A stretch of 33,215 bases of DNA. Origin: Streptomyces sp. DH12. Lineage in GTDB: Bacteria > Actinomycetota > Actinomycetes > Streptomycetales > Streptomycetaceae. Positions 20,853 through 29,139 of the stretch are shown here, piece by piece. The stretch spans positions 1 to 33,215 of the forward strand of contig NZ_JAHWGT010000054.1 of the NCBI RefSeq assembly GCF_020873895.1. Direction: 5' to 3'. The position numbers and the translations under genes were made by a program. The notes under the pieces were generated by a model. The model did not search any database. It was not told where the DNA came from and saw only the letters and a program-made list of their open reading frames with translations. Each line of letters starts with the position of its first letter. Position 1 is the stretch's first letter.

Positions 20853-22949
20853 TCAGGACGTGGCGGGCCGCCAACCGCCCAGCCAGTCGGCGACCTCCTG
20901 GTCCGCGGCCTGGGCGTCCGTGAGCACCGGTCGGTCGGCCGTGCCGGCGCCCGCCGCGCCCGGACCGGTGTTGCCGTACTCGGCGAAGCGGTCGTCCTTC
21001 CACGAGAAGCCGCCCATGTCCGTCCAGGGCTTGGCCTTGATCGCGGCACCGAGCCTGGTGTCGCGGACGGTGGTCTGCGGGTCGAGCGAGGCGTCACCGC
21101 CCGCGTGCCAGGGGCGGCCCAGGAAGAAGCTCCCCGGGGTCACGTCGCCGTCCACCACCGACCGGTTGATCAGCAGGCCCTTGCGGCCGGCGGCGGTGCT
21201 GGGCGCGGTCACGTACCCGGCGGACGTGCCGTTCCAGCGCTTCTTCAGCGTCAGCACCGACCGGTCGATGACCGCGGTGGCCCGGCCGAAGACGAAGTCG
21301 ACGTTGCCGGAGAGGTAGGAGTTCACGACGTAGACGCGGCCGAGCCGGTCCTTCGCCGCGGTGTCCAGCAGCAGGGTGTCCTGGTCGCCGTCGACGATGA
21401 CGCCGTCGAGGACGATCCGGTCGGCGGCGGTGCGCAGGGCCACGGCCTGGTGGCCGTCGACGTGCTGGTTGCGGGCCTCGTCGAAGTCGTTGCGCACGGT
21501 GAGGTTGCGCAGCTGGATGTCGTCGGCCTCCACGGCCACGGTGGCGCTGCCGCCGGTCCCGTACGTGCCCGAGCCGTCCGGCTTGGGGGTGCCCGAGGCG
21601 TTGCCGTACACGAGGACGGTGTCCCGGCGGCCGGAGCCGGAGCCCCGCAGGGTGACGTGCCGCTTGTTCGCCGGGATCCTGACCGTCTCGCGGTAGGTGC
21701 CGGGCGCGATGGAGATCACCACGGGGGCGGTGTTGCCGGCGGGGACGGCGTCGACGGCCTTCTGGACGCTGGCGTACCGGCCGGAGCCGTCCTTGGCGAC
21801 GGTGAGCGTGGTGGCGGCGCCGGCCGCGGCGCTCCCGGCCGCGGCCGCGGCCGGGCCGGCGGGCGTCGTCCCGATCGAGGCGCGCGGGCCCGACCCGGCC
21901 TTGACGACCGCCGGCACGTCGGCGGCCCGGTCGAGGGTGTAGGGGTAGTACGCCTTCGGGTCGAACGCCGCGCCGCCGCCGCTCTCGTTGCGCCCGCTGG
22001 TGCGGGTGAAGACGCTGCCGCGCTGCACCAGGGCGGCGGTGGCGTCGCGGATCACGGGGTTGCGGACCCCGTCGAAGTACGAGTTCTCCAGCACCATCCG
22101 GGTCCGGCCGCGGGCGTAGTTGCCGTAGGACGACGTGACGGCGGTGCCCGGCTCGTCCTGGAGGTAGTTGTTGTAGAGGTGGGCGTGGGCCGCGTTGTCG
22201 GTGGAGGGGTTGCGCTGCTCGGTCTCGCGGATCCAGTTGTGGTGGATCGTGATGTCGGTCTTCACGTTGGTGGTCCAGCCGATGCCGAAGGCCTTGTCGG
22301 CCTGGCTGAGCCGGTTCCAGGAGACCGTCACGTACGTGCTGTCCTTGCGGACGTCGATCAGGCCGTCGGCGGGGCGGCGCAGGTCGTTGTGGTCGATCCA
22401 CACGTGGTGGGCGCCGTCCATCTGGACCGCGTCGAAGTCGTGCTCCTTGTCGTTCCACACGCCCTGGTGGGAGTCGCGGATCGTCAGGTTGCGGATGATG
22501 ACGTTGTGGACGCCGGGGCCGAGGAAGAAGCCGCCGCCGACGATGTGCCCGGCGGTCCCCGCCCCGACGATGGTCTTGTCGGAGGCGACCCTGATCTCCT
22601 TGCCCACCGGGTTCACCGTGATGGCCGCGGTGACCACGATGACGTACGGCTCGGGGGCGGTGGCGTACTTCTCCAGGTCGGCGAGGGTCCGGACGGTGAC
22701 GGTCCGTCCGCCCCGCCCGCCGTAGGTGCCGTTCTGGCCGAGGGCGTGGACGGAGGCGAACCCGTCGGCCGCCTCGGTGGCCCACGCCGGCGCGGCGGCG
22801 GCCGCCGCGCGGGGCCGGGCCTCCTCGCCGAAGACGCCGAACGCGCCGCCGTAGGCCATCGACCCCGCCGCGACCACGGCCAGGGGGAGCCCCACGGCGA
22901 GGCCCTTGGCACGTCTGCGGTGGCGTCCTGCGGCTGGTGTCGTACTCAT
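20853..22949 (-). CDS. Secreted pectate lyase-pectin methylesterase fusion (PL1-CE8)
   Basis: 698 aa from ATG 22949 with GGAG upstream. A signal peptide (RHRRRAKGLAVGLPLAVVAA) precedes an Ala-rich cleavage region about 48-54. Residues 55-350 are a PL1 pectate lyase beta-helix (TIVGAGTAGHIVGGG, NVIIRNLTIRD, DFDAVQMDGAHHVWIDHNDL, AHLYNNYLQ). An Ala/Pro/Gly linker spans 355-380. Residues 380-650 are a CE8 pectin methylesterase: GHQAVAL (Gln501), QDTL (Asp524), GNVDFVFG (Asp551) and LGRPW (Arg612), all catalytic positions present. The esterase removes methyl groups from pectin so that the lyase can cut the polygalacturonate. It lies 100 bp downstream of modBC on the same strand, probably as its own unit. 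Confidence 0.93.
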   Translation of the reverse strand: MSTTPAAGRHRRRAKGLAVGLPLAVVAAGSMAYGGAFGVFGEEARPRAAAAAAPAWATEAADGFASVHALGQNGTYGGRGGRTVTVRTLADLEKYATAPEPYVIVVTAAITVNPVGKEIRVASDKTIVGAGTAGHIVGGGFFLGPGVHNVIIRNLTIRDSHQGVWNDKEHDFDAVQMDGAHHVWIDHNDLRRPADGLIDVRKDSTYVTVSWNRLSQADKAFGIGWTTNVKTDITIHHNWIRETEQRNPSTDNAAHAHLYNNYLQDEPGTAVTSSYGNYARGRTRMVLENSYFDGVRNPVIRDATAALVQRGSVFTRTSGRNESGGGAAFDPKAYYPYTLDRAADVPAVVKAGSGPRASIGTTPAGPAAAAAGSAAAGAATTLTVAKDGSGRYASVQKAVDAVPAGNTAPVVISIAPGTYRETVRIPANKRHVTLRGSGSGRRDTVLVYGNASGTPKPDGSGTYGTGGSATVAVEADDIQLRNLTVRNDFDEARNQHVDGHQAVALRTAADRIVLDGVIVDGDQDTLLLDTAAKDRLGRVYVVNSYLSGNVDFVFGRATAVIDRSVLTLKKRWNGTSAGYVTAPSTAAGRKGLLINRSVVDGDVTPGSFFLGRPWHAGGDASLDPQTTVRDTRLGAAIKAKPWTDMGGFSWKDDRFAEYGNTGPGAAGAGTADRPVLTDAQAADQEVADWLGGWRPATS

Positions 22950-23049
22950 GGTGGCTCCGGTGCTGGGGGGCGTGCGCGGTGGCAGGCCCGGTCGTCGTGT
23001 CGGTCACTCCCCGGTCGCCGCGGAGCCGTGGAAGGTTGCCGCCCCGCGC

Positions 23050-24975
23050 TCAGCGGGGGACGAGGGTCACCTCGGTGGCCTTGACGCTGGTGAACACCTC
23101 CGTGCCCTCGGTGAGCCCCAGGTCGCAGGCGGCGGCCGGGGTGATCTCCGCGACGAGGTCGGGGACGAGCGGGGAGACGACGAGCACCCGCATGCGGCTG
23201 CCGACCGCGGTGATCTCGCGCACGGTGCCGGGCCAGCTGTTGCGGGGGCTGCCGGTGGGGGGTTCCCGGTGCAGGGCCACGGCCTCCGGCGGGACGACCG
23301 CGAGGGCGTCGGCGCCCGCCGCCAGCGGTTCGGCGGCGACGACCACGGCGCCGCCCGGGAGGGCGAGGCCCACGGCGGTGGCCGTGCCGGGCCAGGCGTT
23401 GCGCCCGAGCATGCGGGCCACCCACGGGGACCGGGGGTGGCGGGTCACCTCGGCGGGCGCCGCGTCCTGAAGGACGCGGCCGTCCTCCAGGACGAGCACC
23501 CGGTCGGCCAGCGACACCGCCTCCACCGGGTCGTGGGTCACCAGCAGGCACACGCCGCCGAAGCCGTCGAGGTGCCGGCGGAGCGTGTGGCGGACGTGGG
23601 CGCGGGTCGTCTGGTCGAGCGCGGCGAGCGGCTCGTCGAGGAGCAGCAGGCGCGGGCGGGCGGCGAGCGCGCGGGCGAGCGCCACGCGCTGCGCCTGCCC
23701 GCCGGAGAGCCGGCCGGGGCGTCGGTGGGCGAGGTGCCCCACCCCGAGGCGGTCGAGCCACTCGCGGGCCTCGGCCCGGGCGCGGGCGCGCGGGACGCCC
23801 TGGGCCCGCAGCCCGTAGGCGGTGTTGGCGAGGGCGGGGAGGTGCGGGAAGAGAGCGCCGTCCTGCGGCACCCAGGCGACCCCGCGCCGGTGCGCGGGGA
23901 GGGCGGTGACGTCCGTGCCGCCGAGGACGAGCCGGGCGTGGGAGCGCTCGGTGAGGGCGAGCAGGGCCCGCAGCAGGGTGGTCTTTCCCGCGCCGTTGGG
24001 ACCCACGAGGGCGATGGTGCTGCCGGGCGGGGCGTCGAGCACCAGGTCGTTGAAGCCCGTGACCTCCGTGTGGAGGGACCACGACCCCGTGACGGCGGGC
24101 GCGGCGGACGGCGTCTCGGCGCGCGGTGCGGCGGGGGCGTCCCCGCCGTCGGGGACGTCGCGCGGGGGGGCCTCCGCACGGTCGGCGGGAGCCGCGTTCC
24201 ACCGGCCCCGCAGCGCCACGAGCACGGCCATGGCGAGCGCGAGCAGCAGCAGGGACACGGACGTCGCCGCCTCCGGCTGCTCCTGGAGCAGCAGGTACAC
24301 CTCGAGCGGCAGCGTCCGGGTCGCGCCGGGCAGGTTGCCGGCGAAGGTGATCGTGGCGCCGAACTCGCCCAGCGCCCGCGCCCACGTCAGCGCGGCTCCC
24401 GCGACCAGTCCGGGGGCGACCATCGGCAGCGTCACGGTGCGGAACACCCGCAGCGGCCCGGCGCCGAGGGACGCCGCGGTCTCCTCGAACCGCCGGTCCA
24501 GGCCGCCGAGGGCCCCCTCCAGGCTGATGACGAGGAACGGCATGGCCACGAAGGTCGCCGCGAGGACCGCCCCCGAGGTGTGGAAGGGCAGGGTGACGCC
24601 CAACCCGTCCTCCAGCCACGGCCCGAGCAGCCCCCGGCGTCCGAAGGCGAGCAGCAGGGCGACGCCCCCGACCGTCGGCGGCAGCACCATCGGCAGCAGT
24701 ACCAGCGACCGCACCAGTGCCTTCCCGCGGAACGGCACCCGCGCGAGCAGCCACGCCAGCGGCACGCCGAGCACCAGTGACAGGCCGAGCGACCACAGCG
24801 ACACGACGAACGACAGCCGCAGCGCCTCGACCGCGGCCGGGTCGGTCAGGTGCGCCCCCAGGTCGCCCCACGAGGTGCGGGCGAGGATGCCGACCAGGGG
24901 GAGCAGGAGGAAGGCGATCGCCGCGAGCGCGGGCAGGGCCAGGGCGGCGGGGGTACGCGGCCGGAGGCGTCTCAT
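23050..24975 (-). CDS. modBC: Molybdate ABC transporter, permease-ATPase fusion (ModBC)
   Basis: 641 aa from ATG 24975, preferred because AGGA stands seven bases upstream; ATG 24981 would add two residues. Residues about 8-240 are a ModB permease with five to six membrane segments and the EAA-type loop (ETAASLGAGPLRVFRTVTLP). A linker leads to the ATPase: Walker A GPNGAGKTT, signature LSGGQAQRVALARAL, Walker B LLLLDEPLAALD and His in VTHDPVEA. A C-terminal TOBE domain (NSWPGTVREITAVGSRMRVL) follows. A single-chain ModBC is known from other actinomycetes. It imports molybdate or tungstate using ATP together with ModA, encoded just upstream. Confidence 0.92.
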   Translation of the reverse strand: MRRLRPRTPAALALPALAAIAFLLLPLVGILARTSWGDLGAHLTDPAAVEALRLSFVVSLWSLGLSLVLGVPLAWLLARVPFRGKALVRSLVLLPMVLPPTVGGVALLLAFGRRGLLGPWLEDGLGVTLPFHTSGAVLAATFVAMPFLVISLEGALGGLDRRFEETAASLGAGPLRVFRTVTLPMVAPGLVAGAALTWARALGEFGATITFAGNLPGATRTLPLEVYLLLQEQPEAATSVSLLLLALAMAVLVALRGRWNAAPADRAEAPPRDVPDGGDAPAAPRAETPSAAPAVTGSWSLHTEVTGFNDLVLDAPPGSTIALVGPNGAGKTTLLRALLALTERSHARLVLGGTDVTALPAHRRGVAWVPQDGALFPHLPALANTAYGLRAQGVPRARARAEAREWLDRLGVGHLAHRRPGRLSGGQAQRVALARALAARPRLLLLDEPLAALDQTTRAHVRHTLRRHLDGFGGVCLLVTHDPVEAVSLADRVLVLEDGRVLQDAAPAEVTRHPRSPWVARMLGRNAWPGTATAVGLALPGGAVVVAAEPLAAGADALAVVPPEAVALHREPPTGSPRNSWPGTVREITAVGSRMRVLVVSPLVPDLVAEITPAAACDLGLTEGTEVFTSVKATEVTLVPR

Positions 24976-25120
24976 TGGCATGTCCTGTCGGTGGTGCGGG
25001 GAGCGGTGGTGCGCAGTGCGGCGGCCGCGTCGGACCGGGGCGGCGGCCGTCGGGGAGGCGCCGGGGCCGGGGCGGGGACGCGGGGGGCGTTCCGGCCCGG
25101 TCGGCGGGGCGACCGCCGGG

Positions 25121-25924
25121 TCAGGGCCGCTGGAAGCCGGCGTCCCGCAGGATGCCCTGCGCCTCGGGTCCGGACAGCCACGCCACGAACGCGGCGGCGG
25201 CCTGTGCCTCCTCCGAGTCCTTCAGGACGGCAGCCGGGTAGGAGGCGACGGTGTTCCGCTCGTCGGGGACGGCGACCGCGTCGACCTTGTCGCGGGCGCT
25301 CTCGGTGTCGGTCCGGTACACCAGTCCCGCGTCGGCCTCGCCGAGCTCGACCTTGCTCAGGACGGCCCGGACGTTCGGCTCCTCGGAGACCGGCTTCAGG
25401 ACGACCTTCCGCGCGGCGAGGACCTTCGCGCTGTACTTCCCGGCGGGCACCTCCGGCGCGGCGAGGACCACCTTCAGCTTCGGGTCGGCGAGGTCCTCCA
25501 GCGTGTCGACGCCCCGGGGGTTGCCCTCGGCGACGGCGATGACGAGGCGGTTCCTCGCGATGACGGCGGGGGTGCCGGTCTCGCCCCGCACGTTCTCCAT
25601 GCTGGCGGTGTCGGCGGTGACCAGCACGTCGGCGGGGGCGCCCTGCCGGACCTGCGCGACGAGCTCCTGCGAACCGGCGAAGGAGAAGGTGACCTTCGTC
25701 CCGGGGTGGGAGCGCTCGTACGCGGCGCCGGCCGCGGTGAAGGCGTCGGTGAGCGAGGCGGCGGCCAGGACGGTCAGGCGCGCGCCGTTCGCGCCCTGCG
25801 CGGAAGGGCCGCCGTCGGCCCCGCCCGTACCGCACGAGGCGAGCGGCAGGAGCAGGGCGGCCGCGAGGACGGCGGCGGCACGTCGGCGGCGGGGGGCGGG
25901 ACGAGTGGTGGTGGTGCGGGACAT
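25121..25924 (-). CDS. modA: Molybdate-binding lipoprotein ModA
   Basis: 267 aa from ATG 25924. Signal RRRRAAAVLAAALLLPLASC has a lipobox with Cys31, so the protein is anchored outside the membrane. The binding-protein fold opens RLTVLAAASLTDAFTAAGAA and has FSFAGSQELVAQVRQGAPAD, VLVTADTASM, KYSAKVLA, VLSKVELGEADAGLVYRTD and a closing FVAWLSGPEAQGILRDAGF, all standard ModA blocks. The conserved Ser residues of AAASLTD and FAGSQ are the usual oxyanion ligands. It is followed by the ModBC fusion after 145 bp and preceded by the HTH-TOBE regulator. Confidence 0.94.
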   Translation of the reverse strand: MSRTTTTRPAPRRRRAAAVLAAALLLPLASCGTGGADGGPSAQGANGARLTVLAAASLTDAFTAAGAAYERSHPGTKVTFSFAGSQELVAQVRQGAPADVLVTADTASMENVRGETGTPAVIARNRLVIAVAEGNPRGVDTLEDLADPKLKVVLAAPEVPAGKYSAKVLAARKVVLKPVSEEPNVRAVLSKVELGEADAGLVYRTDTESARDKVDAVAVPDERNTVASYPAAVLKDSEEAQAAAAFVAWLSGPEAQGILRDAGFQRP

Positions 25925-26026
25925 GGCGGTGGACTCCCGGGTGGGGCGTGCGCACGGGCGGGGCGCCGGTGCGCGGGCGGTGGGCCGCCTGGGCGCGGGC
26001 GCTCCCGCCGGTGCGGGCGCGTGCGG

Positions 26027-26422
26027 TCAGGCGCGGTCGATGTGCACGTTGGTCGACTTCACCCGGGCGGTGGCCCGCATGCCGACTTCCAACCCCAGCT
26101 CCTCGACGGCCTCGCGGGTGAGGAGGGAGACGAGCCGGTGCGGCCCGGCCTGGATCTCGACCTGGGCCGCGACGTCACCGAGCTTGACCGCGGTGACGAT
26201 GCCGGGGAAGGCGTTGCGGGCGGAGGTGTACGGGGTGTCCTCGTCCTCCGTCCCGCCCTGGGCGACCTCGATCGAGAAGGCCGCCAGGTCGCGCCCCTCG
26301 ATGAGGCGGCGGCCCGCCTCGTCGCGGTGGGTCGTGACCCGGCCGGCGTCCGCCCAGCGCCGCACGGTGTCGGGGCTCACCCCGAGGAGCCGCGCGGCCT
26401 GACCGATTGTGTAGGACTGCAT
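26027..26422 (-). CDS. HTH-TOBE molybdate-responsive regulator/molbindin
   Basis: 131 aa from ATG 26422. Residues 1-55 are a MerR/excisionase-type helix-turn-helix (YTIGQAARLLGVSPDTVRRW, THRDEAGRRLIEGRDLAAF). Residues 65-130 are a TOBE (Mop) domain (SARNAFPGIVTAVKLGDVAA, LTREAVEELGLEVGM, TARVKSTNVHIDRA) that binds molybdate-type oxyanions. This architecture is common next to actinobacterial mod genes and probably senses intracellular molybdate to control them. The upstream promoter looks leaderless (see separate entry). Confidence 0.9.
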   Translation of the reverse strand: MQSYTIGQAARLLGVSPDTVRRWADAGRVTTHRDEAGRRLIEGRDLAAFSIEVAQGGTEDEDTPYTSARNAFPGIVTAVKLGDVAAQVEIQAGPHRLVSLLTREAVEELGLEVGMRATARVKSTNVHIDRA

Positions 26423-26429
26423 GTGCGCC

Positions 26430-26459
26430 ACGCTAGGCCCCACGGCATCGCAGCTGCAA
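26430..26459 (-). promoter_or_regulatory. Promoter of the HTH-TOBE gene, leaderless
   Basis: On the minus strand TTGCAG (26459-26454) is followed after 18 bases by TAGCGT (26435-26430), then seven bases to ATG 26422. The spacing puts the transcription start at the A of the ATG. No Shine-Dalgarno site is present. Confidence 0.6.
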
Positions 26460-26561
26460 GGATTGTTCCCTTCCTCCATGGCATCTGCGGCTCGGTTGGA
26501 GGAAGCGCCGAAGGGGCCGCGGGGCGCGGCACGGCGGGTGGGGGAACGCGTGGCGGCGGGT

Positions 26562-27287
26562 TCAGGGGCGACCCGCCAAGAAGACGAACTCGCGGCCGGG
26601 CCGGTCGGGCGCGTCACGCACCTCCTGCGGTACGTACCCCTCGGCGAGCAGGTCCGCCTCGACCTCCGACCGCCCGCGGAACCGCAGCGTCGACTCCGAG
26701 GTGAGCACCCGCCCGTCGGCGGCGAGGACGTACGTCCAGCGGAACGCCACCAGCGGCAGGCTCACGTCGGTCACCTCCACCCAGCTCTCGACGGTGCCGG
26801 TGCCCGGCACCCGCGTCACGCGGTACGACGCCTCCCGGTTCCACCCCTCCCAGGCGCGTGCCGCCGGGTCACGCGTCTCGAACACGAGCCGGCCGCCCGG
26901 CCGCAGCGCCGCGCGAGCACCCCGCAGGGTCCGCCGCCACTCCTCCCGGCCGGTGATCTCCTGGGCGACGTTCGCCGTCATCGTGGCCAGGTCGGCCCCC
27001 AGGGGAGGAAGGTCCGACGCGTCGCCGAGGATCCACCGCACCGACGCGGCCCCCGGCTTGCGGCGGGCCACGTCGAGCGAGGCGGCGGCGGGGTCGACCC
27101 CGACCACCTCCACGCCCGCCCCGGCGAGGAGCAGGGCGAACACCCCCGTACCGCACCCGATGTCCACCACACGGCGGGCGCCGAACTCCTCGACCACGCG
27201 GACGTACGCGTCCAGGTCGCCCCGGTCGGTGTCGAGCGGGTCGTACAGCGCGGCGAGCCGCGGGTCCGTGTAGCCCTCGTCAGCCAT
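26562..27287 (-). CDS. Class I SAM-dependent methyltransferase
   Basis: 241 aa from ATG 27287 (MADEGYTDPRLAALYDPLDT). Motif I is VVDIGCGTGVFALLLAG (40-56), followed by VEVVGVDPAAASLDVAR with the acidic residue that holds the SAM ribose. LGDASDLPPLGADLATMTAN and the post-III segment LRPGGRLVFETRDP complete the Rossmann methyltransferase. The C-terminal half has beta strands (VESWVEVTDVSLPLVAFRWT) as in the small-molecule type. Substrate unknown. It is divergent from the dienelactone-hydrolase-like gene across 143 bp. TAGCCT seven bases before the ATG suggests a leaderless transcript. Confidence 0.88.
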   Translation of the reverse strand: MADEGYTDPRLAALYDPLDTDRGDLDAYVRVVEEFGARRVVDIGCGTGVFALLLAGAGVEVVGVDPAAASLDVARRKPGAASVRWILGDASDLPPLGADLATMTANVAQEITGREEWRRTLRGARAALRPGGRLVFETRDPAARAWEGWNREASYRVTRVPGTGTVESWVEVTDVSLPLVAFRWTYVLAADGRVLTSESTLRFRGRSEVEADLLAEGYVPQEVRDAPDRPGREFVFLAGRP

Positions 27288-27294
27288 ACGGCGC

Positions 27295-27300
27295 AGGCTA
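27295..27300 (-). promoter_or_regulatory. -10 element for leaderless methyltransferase transcript
   Basis: Minus-strand TAGCCT (27300-27295) ends seven bases before ATG 27287. No Shine-Dalgarno site is present. The -35 is weak. Confidence 0.45.
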
Positions 27301-27416
27301 CGGGCCCGACCCCGGGTGCGTCGCCGGCGGCAGCGCCCGCGCCCGGGCGGAGCGGACGGCGGCCCGGCCGCCGTCCGACGGCGGTGAACATCCGTCCGAA
27401 CAGGCGCGGCGATCAC

Positions 27417-27422
27417 TACAGT
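27417..27422 (+). promoter_or_regulatory. -10-like element before the DLH-like gene
   Basis: TACAGT (27417-27422) ends eight bases before ATG 27431. The start codon has no clear Shine-Dalgarno site, so the transcript is probably leaderless or nearly so. Confidence 0.4.
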
Positions 27423-27430
27423 CCGGTCCC

Positions 27431-28153
27431 ATGACGGTCACCACGCGCACGGTCGCCTACCCGGCCGACGGCTTGACGATGATCGGGCACTTCGCGCTCC
27501 CCGCCGGTGCCGACCGCCGGCCCGCGGTGCTGATCGGGCCCGAGGGGCCGGGGCTGAACGACTTCCAGCGCCGCCGGGCCGACGCGCTCGCCGACCTCGG
27601 GTACGTGGCACTGGCCTTCGACATCAACGGCGGACGCTGGTTCACCGACCCCCAGGAGATGCTGGCGCACGTCACCCCGCTGCTCGCCGACCCCGACCGG
27701 ATGCGGGGCATCGGCCACGCGGCGCTCGACGTGCTGCGCGCCGAACCGCGGACCGACCCCGACCGGATCGCCGCCGTCGGCTACGGCACCGGCGGCGCGA
27801 TCGTGCTGGAACTGGGGCGCGACGGCGTCGACCTGCGCGCGATCGGGACGGTCAACGCCGTGACCACCGGCCGGCCGGGGGAGGCGGCGCGCATCCGCTG
27901 CCCGGTGTGGGCCGGCGTCGGCTCGCAGGACCCGATCATGCCGCCCGCCCAGCGGGAGGCGTTCGCCGCCGACATGCAGGCTGCGGGCGTCGACTGGCGC
28001 CTCACGGTCTACGGCGGTGCCCTGCACGCCTTCCACCACCCGCCGGTCGACCAGGCCGTGCTCCCCGGTGTCGGCCACCACCCGCGGCACGCGGAGCGGG
28101 CGTGGCGCGACGTCGTCGACCTGCTCGCCGAGTGCGTGCCCGTGACGGAGTGA
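27431..28153 (+). CDS. Dienelactone hydrolase family protein lacking the nucleophile
   Basis: 240 aa alpha/beta hydrolase fold. It has the DLH family frame: LIGPEGPGLNDFQRRRADAL (Glu38), LGYVALAFDINGG, RIAAVGYGTGGAIVLELG, GVGSQDPIMPP (Asp167) and YGGALHAFHHP (His199). In dienelactone hydrolase the nucleophile elbow is GYCxGG; here that position is Gly119 (GYGTGG), so the triad lacks its Cys or Ser. The protein may be a non-hydrolytic member, a binding protein, or use another residue. No signal peptide; cytoplasmic. It is divergent from the methyltransferase. Confidence 0.85.
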   Translation: MTVTTRTVAYPADGLTMIGHFALPAGADRRPAVLIGPEGPGLNDFQRRRADALADLGYVALAFDINGGRWFTDPQEMLAHVTPLLADPDRMRGIGHAALDVLRAEPRTDPDRIAAVGYGTGGAIVLELGRDGVDLRAIGTVNAVTTGRPGEAARIRCPVWAGVGSQDPIMPPAQREAFAADMQAAGVDWRLTVYGGALHAFHHPPVDQAVLPGVGHHPRHAERAWRDVVDLLAECVPVTE

Positions 28154-28506
28154 CCCGTACCCCCGGCAGTGCGCCGGCCTGAGGCGCCCGGCATCGGTGC
28201 CCGGCGACGGCCGGTACGGCGGGTCAGGCCCCGCTGGCCGGGCGAGCGTGTGCCCATGGCGCTCCCCGGGCCGAGGCGCCGTCCGAGCTTCCTCTGCCAC
28301 GCGTACGCCGGTTGAGGTAAGAGGTGCACACAAGCGCGTGGATGCACAAGGGGCGCCCACGTAGTCGAATCGTGCGCCCCCTTACGCCCCACCGCGATGT
28401 TCCCGCGCGGCGGAGCGGGGCAGTCGCATGGGTGGCATGCGCGCGGCATCGCCGTGTGCCCGCGCCCGGTCCGTCGGCCGGGTGTCCACCGGGAGGGGAA
28501 ACCGTC
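28154..28506. other. Gene-free 353 bp upstream of the response regulator
   Basis: No supportable gene on either strand. It contains an imperfect dyad at 28350-28380 and the leader of the regulator gene, whose ribosome site is GGGAGGGGA. A promoter could not be fixed by eye. Confidence 0.5.
28350..28380. promoter_or_regulatory. Imperfect dyad upstream of the response regulator
   Basis: ggggcgc (28350-28356), a cc bulge and acg pair with cgt (28371-28373) and gcgcccc (28374-28380) around a 9-base loop. It lies about 125 bp before ATG 28507 and about 200 bp after the DLH-like gene. A terminator for the latter or an operator/leader stem for the former. Confidence 0.4.
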
Positions 28507-29115
28507 ATGACGAAGGTCCTTGTGCTGCACAGCGTCGGCCTGATGCGGTCCGCGTTGTCGGCGCTGCTCAGATCGGAGGAGTCGTTCGACGTGTTCGACT
28601 CGGGCTGGCGCGCCGCCCGCCGGAGCGCGGAGTCCTTACGGCCGGACGTGTGCGTGGTCGACCTCGACTGTCCGGGTGCCGCGAGCATCCTGGAGGGCGG
28701 GCAGCAGGACGGGGGAGCGGCGCTCGACCCGCGCACGCGGCTGCTGGTGCTGGCCTCCGCGGCCAGACCGGGGGCGCTGCGCAAGGCGTTCGAGGCACGG
28801 GTGCTGGGGTTCGTGGACAAGAACGGTTCCCCACGCCGGCTCGTGCGGGCCATCCGCGAGGTGGCGCGGGGCGAGCGATTCGTCGACGAATCGCTCGCCT
28901 TCGGCTTTCTGGAGGCGTCCAGGATGCCGCTGACGGCCCGTGAGCTGAGCGTGCTCGCCCGGGCGGCCGAGGGGGAGACGATCGCCGAGATAGCGCGCGG
29001 CCTGCACCTGTCCAACGGCACGGTGCGCAACTACATGGCGTCGGCCACCCGGAAGGTCGGCGCGCGCAACCGCATCGACGCGATACGGATAACGCAGGGC
29101 GCAGGATGGGTGTGA
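28507..29115 (+). CDS. NarL/LuxR-type response regulator with atypical receiver
   Basis: 202 aa from ATG 28507 with GGGAGGGGA upstream. The receiver domain (1-120) opens MTKVLVLHSVGLMRSALSAL; the usual acidic pair of the phosphorylation pocket is replaced by His8-Ser9. The phospho-acceptor Asp52 (VVDLDCPG), Ser84 (VLASAA) and Lys105 (GFVDKNG) are kept. The C-terminal LuxR helix-turn-helix (140-197) is standard: LTARELSVLARAAEGETIAE, IARGLHLSNGTVRNYMA and KVGARNRIDAIRI, resembling DesR-type regulators. No sensor kinase lies beside it, so it is an orphan regulator and may act without phosphorylation. Confidence 0.88.
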   Translation: MTKVLVLHSVGLMRSALSALLRSEESFDVFDSGWRAARRSAESLRPDVCVVDLDCPGAASILEGGQQDGGAALDPRTRLLVLASAARPGALRKAFEARVLGFVDKNGSPRRLVRAIREVARGERFVDESLAFGFLEASRMPLTARELSVLARAAEGETIAEIARGLHLSNGTVRNYMASATRKVGARNRIDAIRITQGAGWV

Positions 29116-29139
29116 CCCCGGCCTGGCGCCGCCCGGAGT

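Noticed and set aside
20562-24780. Long plus-strand frames opposite the pectinase and mod genes
   Set aside because: Val/Gly/Asp/His-rich shadows of recognised minus-strand genes; no ribosome sites.
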